From: Echinometra lucunter
Taxonomy: Eukaryota; Echinodermata; Echinoidea; Camarodonta; Echinometridae
Length of the DNA: 64,000 nt
Reading direction: 5' to 3'
NCBI GenBank assembly: GCA_029962745.1
Contig: CM057154.1
Span: 16,369,757-16,433,756 of the forward strand
The notes under the pieces were generated by a model. The model ran no database searches. It saw only the letters and a program-made list of their open reading frames with translations, and was not told where the DNA came from. The position numbers and the translations under genes were made by a program. Shown here piece after piece: positions 10,565 to 22,500 of this stretch (its first letter is position 1; the number at the start of each line of letters is the position of its first letter).

Positions 10565-13500
10565 CTGGATGTGAATGAGCAAACAAGTACATGTACAACT
10601 TCATAATGAAACGGTCAAAATACATTATGGGTACAATTTTACCACAGCTAGCTTGTCTTCGTCAATGTCTCTACCTCACGTAAAAAAAAATGAACAAAAA
10701 ACACCTCCTCTTTAAATGAAAACTTGATGATGTATCACCTATACAATTGGGACAGAATTAACTGACAACAGCAAAGAGCAAAACAAAACAAAACAAAATA
10801 AACCAAAAGCAAACAAAAGAGACTCTGAAAATCTTCACTGAAAGTAATGCTACATGTACATGTTTTGGTACTTCTTCCATAAGAGAATAACGCATTCCGC
10901 CAAAGTAGTATCCATTTACTTCATCATAGTTGCAATAGTCAGTATAGCCTTTAATCATGGTGGCCTGCTGGTTTTTGTCTTTGCTCTTTCTAGCTCTCTA
11001 CCTCAAATGCACAGAATACTTCTGTGATTGGGAGATCAGTCACAGCAGACAGCTTGCCGCATGCCATCTTTATCCCCTTGTTCGCATGTTGTTATGTAGC
11101 TTATTTATAGCCCAGAAATAATTTTTCAGAAATTTCTGAATTTTGAGAGCCATAGATAAACTTTAAAAAATACCCCAACAAAATGCTGGTCAAGGTGGTG
11201 TGCAGCAAGCTTCTTGCTCAGTGGACTAGTCTTGCAATCACAGACATTCTCTGTGTGTTCCAAGGGTACAGAACAACAAAGAGCAAAGAAATGAGCTTGC
11301 AGGCTACCCTGATTAAAAGTTATACTCAATACTGCATGCCACAATGATTTTGTCTGAGAACTTGAAGGGAGTTTTCGCAAACAGTCCAGTGGGTCGTGTG
11401 CGCACGCTCAAATCTGAAGAACATAAATCTTTGTATACTTGTCGCCGAGTGTCTGGCTAAAGCTGCGTCCTTCATCGAGAATGGACACAATTTGGGCCAA
11501 GAATTGTTCCTTTTTTCAACAGGACAGGGAGTTCTTAGCATTCAATCATTTGAGCATGCAAAGACTTTTGTTCTTTTGATTTTGAGCATGCGCACACAAC
11601 ACGTTTGACTAGTGGTCCCGTACTCGGTAGCGAAAACTCCCAATAAACTCTATGGAACATATCAATATACCGTAGGTAACGCCCTCCCAGTTCTACGCAG
11701 ATTAGACATTATCCAACCCTTACCGAGTGCCGAGAAAGCCACCTTCTACCAAGCCATGTGCTTATTCTCTCATCTTCTTTCAGGTAGCTGCTACTCCGCA
11801 ACTGGTCAAGGAGCTGGCAGTATGTTTCCTTCGTGCTGGCATTAGCTAAGGCTTCGAGGATGGACATGAGGGCGACCTTGCTACCCGCAATGCCAATCGT
11901 CTCTGTAATCCACTTGTTCCATGCAGATACGCGGTGGTAATCACAAAGGAGAACAGGCACTCCTGGATTGGATAGAAATCAGAGTCGGTACTATGATTTT
12001 AAAGTGTCACTACCAAGATTGGCTTTTCACTGACTGTATAACAAATGCTCCTACGTCAATTTCTTACACTAACCAAATCCAAACATGTAACTCCCACAAA
12101 GTTACTGACTTCAACTCTACTGTATTATGTTGTTTACTTTTGCCAAGCATTTTATTCATTTATCTTTTTTTGAGTCAGTCTCCTGCATCAGAACGATGCC
12201 ATAGATTCCTGTACATGCAGATGAACATTATTCAGTGTGATGGGTGGCAAGGACAATATACATGTAGAATGGCTACATTTTGAAAAATGAAAATTACAGT
12301 CACCTATGCTGTGAAGTTTATTCATAAGAAAGATATTTCTGCCTAATAAGCTAATAAAAAAAAAGCAATTACAAGTCAAACTGTAACTCCTACAAGTTTA
12401 TCAATGCCAAGTTCAAAACCTTGGTGGCAAAGACAGGTTTATGAAACTAATATATTTGGCATGACATGAGAAATGATTAAATCTGATATATTCACCCAGA
12501 AAAGCTCTCTTGACCCCTTGAATATCTTCCTCTTCGTATTCAGTGGTGAAGCTGAAAGGCTTCAACGTTGGGTTCCATGACTTGAAGATCTCCAAGGCCT
12601 CTTGGATCAGGGTGGAAGATTTCTTCTGCAGGATGGCAGATCCGACTATCTGGTAAATGCCATTGGCTTGGACAGAGATCAGGATAAGGGGAAGTGCTCC
12701 TCTGTCACCAGAAAAGAGAAAGTATGAGAGATTAGATCCTAAAAGAATGACAGAAGAGAAAGGTGTGAGCCGGTCTCTTGCATAACTCTTGGGTTAATGG
12801 CCTCCAAGGCCTCTTCGGTCAGGCTAAAAGTTATCTTCTGCAGGATAGCAGATCCTACAATCTGATGAATTTCATCAGCCCAAAGAAGAGCTTGTTTGAT
12901 GTAACTTTAAGCAGTAAAGAAATGATTAAGACTGATATTGCAGTAAAACAGACAGATGTGAGATGCTCTTATGGTCCAATATCTGGTCAAAGATCTTTGC
13001 GGTCCTAAGGAACAAATTACAAGACTTCTTCTAAAATCTGGTGAATGCAGCTGGCTTGGACAGTGATCACAATATGATGAGAGGAAGAGCACCTCTGTTG
13101 ACAGAAAAAGTAGACAGGGAAAATGAGATAAAAACAAAATTCTACATCTAAATACAAAAATCCAAAGTGAGCTTCTTTAGTTTTAAACTCTTTAGCATAA
13201 GACCTACAAAATATGTAGGATCAGACTGGAGAACTTGTGCAGGACGGCTGATCCTACAATCAGATGAGCAGAATGACATTGGTTTAGCAAGAATTTAGTA
13301 TGAGGGGAAGAACTCCTCTACTGAAAGGGTACCAGAAATGTGGATAAACTTGATTAAGGTGTTTACTTTATTTAAACAATGCACTGATTACATTATCTGT
13401 CCATTATGTTGTAGTGAGTATGTACACACATTTGAAACAGGCCACAAAGAAAGAAAGAAAGAAGGAAATCAAATAAATCAAATGGATTTGTGGTATCTAA

Positions 13501-16500
13501 AGTGGAAGAAAAAAAAAAAATACCCACCTGGTTGTTTTACATGTAGAATCCACAAAGTATCTTTCATTTGAGTAGCTTTCTATGGTTCGTTGCTGTCCCA
13601 ATGTTTGATGCACCAAAAGTAATAATTTCTGGAAATGAGAACGAAGGAAATCTTGAGTGGATTGATATTGCAGATTACTGCTGTCAAAGTCTAAATTCAG
13701 AAGAAAAATAATGGATGAAGGATTACAAATCTTCTCAGGAATGATGTCAAATCATGCTTCCCAAGATGTAATTGCAGTGTTTATTAGAAGTTGTTGAAAC
13801 TTCAGGATGCATGAAGTTCAATAAGTCTGTTAATTCTTATCCACTGGCTCAAGGAGCTGAGTGGCTTCTGTACCAACTCTATGGATATTTGAAAATTCAG
13901 AAGTTAATGGGTCAAAATTTTCCTCCTATCCTTCAAAACTGTACAGTATTGAATTCTCTCAAGTAAAAAAAAACACATATAGTGTCACAGAGAGAAAAAA
14001 AAACCCCCCAATTTTTTTCAAAAAAATCTTGACGCATGCATACCCCAGGAGACTGCTCCCTGAAGAACACATTATGGTTATCCTGACCAAGTCTTAGCTG
14101 AGCCACATGGTCCTTCAGATCTTTTGGTTGAAGCTTGGAGTAGGTATGGATCACCTGGGCAGCTTGGATATGGTACCTTGAAGAGAAAAATATGGAAAAT
14201 CTAGTCGACTTATCAAAATGTGAATACTGTCAAACCTGATTAGGCGTCTTACCTTTATGTCGTGCAAAAGAACGCATCTGGAACGCAAAATGGAAAATTA
14301 TTGAATATAAAATTTTTCAAACAAGGATTGATAATTTCATGGGTAGCATGTGGACCTTCCAAATCGATATGCAATCTTCTTGTGGCATGATCTTTGCTAA
14401 AATTCTATTCCAATATGTCAAAATTGACATTATTTTTGCAATTTTGTATCTTGCGTTCCGGATGCGTTCTATCACACAACATTATAAAGATAAGACGCCT
14501 TAGAGATTTTCACAAACATACATGTACGTGTACCTTGCAAGAAATCTGAAGATAATTAAAGAAAAGGTTTTTTTTATCCACTGGTATGTTTTCCAGAGAA
14601 TTTTATGGACTTCACTATGCTAAAGATGGTGAACAGAGGTGAATTTTGAACCCACAACCTGACGATTGTTCAAGAACTCATGAACAGAATATCATCGACC
14701 AGTAGATTCTTTTTGTTTCTTCCTTACAAGCTTTTCTTTTTTTTTCTTTCTTGCACCCAACTAAAATATCAACTCATTCCCCTGCAGGGCAGTAAGTTTA
14801 ATGACTGATTCTAACATATGCTGGGCTTAACAACTTGGTGATGAAATTGGACCCACCTTCTCCTTACTCACCAGTTGAAGCACCACTGGTAAAATTGCTG
14901 ATCTCTAGCTACTGATCTCAGCTTCCTCCCTCCTTTACCCTCTCAATTTTATTCCCTCCCAAACCATTCCTTCATCACGTAAAAGATACTTGATGTTGCA
15001 TTCCTGTGGACATGAAGTCCTGGTGTGAACATCTTTGTGCCATCTTTTGCTGCCTAACTAGCTGCAGAATCTTGAGCACACCAGCTGATCTGTTAACTGA
15101 TCCTCATATCCTAAGGTCAAGGTAACCTCAATTACCTCACCGTACCCCTTTTTCGAATTCTCAACCCTAGGCCCTTCATATGCCACATAGACTTACTTAA
15201 TGTCAGCTTCTTCTGGACATGAGAGCTTGGTGTGATCATTGGTGTTCCCTTCCCCTGACTTCCGGGTGGCTGCAGCCTCCTTGACACAGAGACTAATCTG
15301 TTAACTGATCTTCATTTGATAAGGCCAAGGTATCTTCAATTACCTCACCCTACCCCTTCTTCAACTTCTCAACCCTTGATATGCCACATAGATTTACTTA
15401 ATGTCAGCTTCCTCTGGACACTTGGTGTGACCTTCAGTGTTCCCTTCCCCTGACTTGCTGGTGTCAGCAGACTCCTGGACACAGAGACTAATCTGTTGAA
15501 TGATCTCATATGCTGAGGTCAAGGTAACCTCAATTACCTCATCCTAACCCTTCTTCGAATTCTCAACCCTTGATATGCCACATAGAGTTACTTAATGTCA
15601 GCTTCCTCTGGACATGAGAGCTTGGTGTGACCATCGGTGTTCCCTTCCCCCTGACTTCCGGGTATCTGCAGACTCCTGGACACAGAGACTAATCTATTGA
15701 CTGATCTCATATGCTAAGGTCAAGGTAACCTCAATTACCTCACCCTACCCCTTCTTCAACTCCTCAACCCTTGATATGCCACACAGACTTACTTAATGTC
15801 AGCTTCCTCTGGGCATGACATCGTGGTGTGACCATCAGTGTTCCCTTCCCCTGACTTGTTGGTGTCTGCAGATTCCTGGACACAGAGACTAATCTGTTGA
15901 CTGATTTCTTCTGCTAAGGTCACACCCTCCTCTACCAAGTGATCTATCAGACATAGCACCCTCTCATCCACATGCTGCTTGGTGGCACACACCTAAAGGT
16001 TGGAGGTCGAAGGTCAGAGTGAACATTACAGTTTTATGACTGGATTGATGGCTACATTATCTTTTTTGAACATTACTTACTGGTATTTGCAAACTTTAAT
16101 CATTACCAAAACAGCAAGTGAACCATCCTGCATGGTGTACTTGCCCAGTGCAGTCAGCCCAAAGAGCCCCTGTGACAGATCCCTATTCAGCTGGGCTGAT
16201 TTCACATCATCAAGCCCATATAAAGCTAAACTACCACATTGCCAAAAGGAGGCACTACATGGGGGCATTTTTTGTGGGCTCTTGGGAAAAACCTGATGGC
16301 TACTGTTGAATTTAAAAACTTTCCGTCAATGACTTTAAAGATGGTCTGAATAAGTTTAAGAGATTTGGATCTTAAGGGCTTGATGGGTGACTGTTTTAGA
16401 CATGTTCTCAGTCAGATAGTACTGGAGAACCAAGTATGTATTACACACTAGCATCATAAGCCCTTCAATAGCAAAAACAGGTTGAACACAGAGGATAAGA

Positions 16501-19500
16501 TGCAGATGGACCATCTTAGTGGCAAAGTAAAATCAGTCGGCACTACCACTATCAAGGTTCAAGACTTTAAAAAAATTGCTCATGGCATTAACCTGTTGAG
16601 CATGATTAGACTTCAGTATAACATGCATTTCCCATAGACCATTGTTGGAGTTATCTCTGGCATAGCATTCACTAGTTAAAAAGGAACTCTACCTTGACAT
16701 AAAAAAGGTGAGAGATTGAGAAAGCGAGGAAAACACTATAAAAAGCAATACTGTGTTTAACCTGTTGAGCACGATTTCATTTCAGTATAACAATAGCTGA
16801 GGTCTATTTATACTCAACTCATAGGTGTATATGTATGTGATATCAAAGACACAGAAACAAGAAAAACACCGCAATTTTTTTTTTTCTAATTTGATTTTTG
16901 CAGCCAGAGTTCATTTTTAATAGTCGACTGAGAATGGGATCTGAATAGCAACTCTGCCTTTCTCACCTGACTTCTGAGATGATGACATTTATGCTCACAG
17001 TCAGAAGGGAAGGAGATATAGATCCTTCTTTCACCTCTCACAATTCCCCCGGCTATGGCTGCACTCAGTTTCTCAGCTTCTTTGTTCCTATTGTAACGTG
17101 TGTCTGTGGTAATCTGATATAAAAATGGAGTATATTTACAGCAATTACACAATGGTAAAATTTCTTTTGATATATGATCGAGAATAGAATTCTAAGAAGA
17201 ATAACATTAAAAATATGATGATTTTCAGTCGAAATCAATACATTTTGGCTAATTTTCTCATAAAAAGTCAAGAGTTGACCCAAAAATTTGAGTATGAGGT
17301 ATGATGTAAAAGTGGGTACCCAGCTTCGCGCAATGCAGTTGTGCTGCGTGCTAGACTGTACAATATGTATTATACCTTGCGCGCATTTTGCTAGAATTGC
17401 GCAACAAGGTACCCCTTTGACGTCATTTTGACGTCAAAGTGGGTACACTGTTGAAACTGGGTCACAGCTGAGGGGTAAAAAATATCCACATTTGAGGGTT
17501 TCCTTGGCAACACGACTTTTAAAAAAAACTTTAAGCTGATGATTTTCTGTTAATAAAATCATGCTCTTTCAAATGAACTAACATTGTTTCAGCATTGGGT
17601 ACCCCCTTTAACCCGGGAGACTAGCCAATTTTAAAGGTAGTAGACCACATTTGCACATTGCCACAACATTGTTTCAGAATCTGAAGAGAAATAAGCTAAT
17701 TTCAATTTTAAATGACAGATATTTATGTAAAACTATCATGTTATCAAATTTACAACAGTATCCCAAAGAATACCGATAAGTGAAAAATGAATGGTTTTAC
17801 TCTTAAAGTGTCAGGAAGACACCTTTACAAAACAAAGAAAATAAAAGAAAATTTGTGTTGAATATTTCCTTTTCAATCCTAAACGTGAATGCACCAGGAT
17901 ATACATTGTAAAATTTTCCGAGTGTTTTTCTTTGGCTTAAAGCACTCTAGAGTAAAACTTTAGTGCAGATTGGGTGCCAATTGCAAATGTGGGCTACTAC
18001 CTTTAATGAAAAGAGACGACAGAGAAGTGCAATTAAAAATATAGTTAAATTAGAATTGGTTATGCAATGAGAAAGTTATGAAAGTTTGAAAAGTCTTGAT
18101 TTACTTGCTATGGCGATCCTCAAACTGACAATATCGCTTCAAAGAGGAAGGGTTTTTGTGGACAACTCTCAATATGCTTATTACACAAAATTTCAGATTT
18201 CCCCCCATTATCGCTCTGACAAGATGCAGCTTGTCTCCTCCTTAGCTCAAGATATATCATGGGAAATGTTATTTGACACAACATATGCTGAGTTCACAAG
18301 TATACACGTAATCATTTGTTGAGGCAAAGCAAGTCGTGCACAACACAAGATAAATGTACGTGCTATACACGCATACAGCCAGGCATTTTGAATTTGGAAC
18401 TTCTTTCCCTGCTGTTTAAACCTTGATTTCTAAACCCCAATTCTGCTGTTTTTCTTGATTTCATCAATTTCTCATCAAACTTCCAAGGCGTTGTACAATA
18501 TAGAGAGCAACTATTCTAATTCCTACAATGGTACAAAATTTTGCATTCGTTGAAAGAGCAACATATTACTTCTATTCAACGAGGCAAACCGAGTTCAACA
18601 GAAGGTTGCTTTTCCACCTCATTCACTATTTGTATGATATACATGTACTACATGTACTACGTGTTTTTAAAAGTCCTGCTTTTGATTTGTAAAAGCCCCC
18701 AAACTATACCTCAGGGCTGCGTTTCACGAAACTGTCATAAGTCTAAGTTCATGGACATCCCATAGAAACGCGTGTTAATTCTACAACACGCGTTTCAATG
18801 TGATGTCTAAGAAGTTAGACTTACATGTATGACGGTTTCGTGAAACGCAGCCCAGGTGATACTAAAATTGATATGGGTTGCACCGAATAGTGTACAGTTT
18901 TCTAGGAGGTGATTTGAATATCATAAGTCATTTTTGTGAAATACATGCTTATTTTTGAAGTTACCGGTAGGGCTCAGAATGTGCTAAATTTCCAACCTTC
19001 TGAACAAATCAAACCTTTGTACAGTTCTAAGTCTATGGGTGTGTGTGAAAGTGTGCACTCAATCCCCACACAATAGCCGTAGGCTTGGATACATGTAGAT
19101 GAGAGGCTTTCTCACTATAGTTTGCAAGGGGGTATTCACAGCCACTAGGCACATTCACACACAAGAGGAATTGAAATTTGAATTGCGATTTGAATTGCGA
19201 TCCAAACCTCAGTTTTACTGCTACCTTCACATGCAAGGAAAAATCGAAATTTGGATCGCGATTCTAATCGCAATTCAAATTCCGATTTTGTTTTTGACAT
19301 GCAAGGAAAAATCGAAATTTGGATAGCGATTCTAATCGCGATTCAAATTCCGATTTTGTTTTTGACATGCAAGGAAAAATCGAAATTTGGATAGCGATTC
19401 TAATCGCGATTCAAATTCCGATTTTGTTTTTGACCATTCACACACACGAGGAAGCAACGGAAACTGGCAGGAGAGCCCACAAACTTCTTCGCTTAAACTT

Positions 19501-22500
19501 CTGTTATACACGATCTGGAGGGGAGAAAATACACATCGACAATAAAAGGGCTACAGAAAGTACAGCAACAAACTCAATAATTAAATATCAAATAATCATG
19601 TACTAATATACAAAACATTTGTTTACTATACGAGATCAACGGTGGCAAGATAATGTGCGTTCATGCTTATACAGTGTATGCATCCTGTACATAACACACA
19701 CACTGCATACTGCATGCACAGCGCATCGCTCGCACACGTGCAAAGAATGATGGGATAGATAAAACCGATTTTCTAATCGCGATTCCGTTCACACACACAA
19801 CGCACAGCAAATAATTGCGATTATTCTGAAAAATCGCACTTCTTACTGCGAGTTGAATCGCGATCATTAGTGAGATTATTCTGTCCACACAAAATAAAAT
19901 CGATTTTCTAATCGCAATTAGAAAATCGATCTTTGAATCTCACTTTTTACCTTGTATGTGAACGCCCCTATTGTCAATGGCTACTGTGTGGGCATTGAGG
20001 CACACTCTCTCACACACACCCATTGACTCCTGTACATGTACAAAATTTTGATTCATAAAGAAGGTTGGAACTTGAGTAAAATCTGTAAACTAACTTTAAA
20101 AAATAAGTATAAATTTCATAAAAATGATTTATGATATATTCAAATCACCTTCAACAAAACTGTACACTATTCAGCAAGAACCCAAGAGTACTAAACATAG
20201 GCTGCTTTCGCAATCTCAAAGCGGACATAGAATCTGCGATTTGTGTACAAAAATCCAGAAGTTACTATAGTAACAGTAGGCCAACTGCTTTTCTGTTGAA
20301 ATTTAGGACAGGCCTTGGCCAGATTTATGTCCATCCATGGTAAAGCTGCACGAATAATTCCATGGAAGCAACAAGCATTCAGTGCGCTTGTAGCAAGGTA
20401 AAGTTCATCCAGAGTTCATCTCAGGTGCTTTGTTATTACACTGCCAACTTAAAGAAAAACAAAGAAATGCATATAAGCGGAGGGCCAAAAGCAGAAAAGG
20501 GGGGTTTCGTTCCACCATCTGTACAAACTAAGTAGACCATGCTCATTTTCAAGCTTAAAGCATAACACACAATATTCAAGAGGTCTACCTCAAAAAATTA
20601 GTAGCGAAAGCTTCCAAATCCAAGATGGCGTCCAAAATGGCCGCCATTTTGACGGAATTTGAATGTTTCAAGATAAAATTCGATAGAAACATCCAATTGC
20701 AACAAAATTGGTCTCATCTGAAAGAGAATTAAATTCCCTACAGTTTGATGCCATTTGTGAGTAATGTCAAAGTAATTCGGTCCAGATATTTAGTCAAAAA
20801 CTGTGTTTTTTGACATTTTTTCCCAAAAACTGAAAAATTGCAAAATGCATGATTTAGCATAAATCAAGAAAAAATTTAAGAATTGTCTTGAAACCTTCCA
20901 GAAAACTTTCTTGATATTCAATAATCATCTGTGGAAAATTAGAAAGCAATACCATTCTCTGTTCTAAAGTTATAATGTCTCAAACTTGAAAACTCATATT
21001 TCATAAATTTCTCTTCTTGCATATGCATGTGTTATATTCCCATAGACTATAATGCATTAACATGCATGTTGCCCTGAACAAAAGTGCAGACGTGGATTTT
21101 CGCTATACAAACCAAGAAGGCCATGCTTATATTTGTGCTTATTGACATGTTTGTAACTAAACTTGGATGATAGATGCCTTACACAAACTCCAGTGTTATT
21201 GGGGAGTCAAAGGTCACATATGTAGGTCAAAGGTCAAATGAGGTCAAATGTTAACATTTTCCGTGCATATTTCTACTGGGGTTGGTAACTTTAGAACCAT
21301 AAGTCCATTTGTAACCAAACTTGGATAGTAGATGCCTTTCAGGGACATAACTGGTATTTGAGGGTCAAAGGTCATGTATGTAGGTCAAAGGTCAAATGGT
21401 AAAAAATTCATGCATATTTCTACTGGGGTTGGTAAGTTTAGAACCATAAGTCCATTTATAACAAAACTTGAATGGTAATTACCCTTTAAGGACCTCATTG
21501 TTATTTGGGGGTCAAAAGTCATGGGTGCAGGTCAAAGGTCAAAGGAGGTCAAATGTTAAAACTTTCCTGGATTTTCTATTGGGGTTGATAGATTTAGAAC
21601 GATGACTCCAAACTTGGATGGTAGATGCCCTATACAGGGTGGCCCAGAAAGAACGGAAAACCTGTGATCCTTAATTTCAGCGAGCTTAATAATATAATGT
21701 GATAATTTTTCATTTGGTTTGAAAGACAATTTTCTTTGAAAACGACAGTGATATTACATTTAATATTCCCAGGACTTATTTTAGACAACCACTAGGAAAA
21801 CGGCATTTTCAAGAGTTTTCTCCCGTTTCTCCTTGATCGTACCATTTACTGGTTCAGTTCACCTGCATGGTGTCCCATCACCTGCATGGTGTCCCATCAC
21901 CGTGTTTGAGTCCCTTGTTTTTAATACTTATTAGAATAAAAACTAGAAACATTGGGATTGTGTCAAAGAATGCATTAGTCTCAATCCCACTTTGAGTTAC
22001 GGATAATTGTATCCTGAACTTTATTGATAAAATGATAAAGCAAAAATGGTAGGTATCAACACAGTAGGAACTTATTTGGGATTCCCCACGTGTCTGCATA
22101 TACTGAATCCCTGTAAAACAAATATCTACATGCTGAGATGTCTGGAAATAGTATAAGGTACCTCTGAACCATACAAATACATCGTATTATTGATATATTC
22201 ATCCTTTCCTTGAGGATTAAGCTTTTATCTTCATTGGCAACTTGAGTACTTAACAAATAAAGAAGGTTAATGGGAGAAATTCATGATTTGTAAACAAATT
22301 TGTTTACAAATAAAGTATTCACCTAGTGAAATTTTCAGCTCCCTGAAAAAAATTAGAATAAGATTACAAAACATATGAGAAAGTCCTTAAAATTAGCTCA
22401 TTGGAAGTATGAGATGTAGAATGCTGCGTCTACACTTTTTAATTGCCTGTTACCATTAATATTATGTAGAATTTATTAAAAGCACCAAAATTTCAAAAAC

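Noticed and set aside
19230..19433. CRISPR-like repeat array
   Set aside because: Three head-to-tail 68-bp copies with no spacers, in a eukaryotic intron; a plain tandem repeat.
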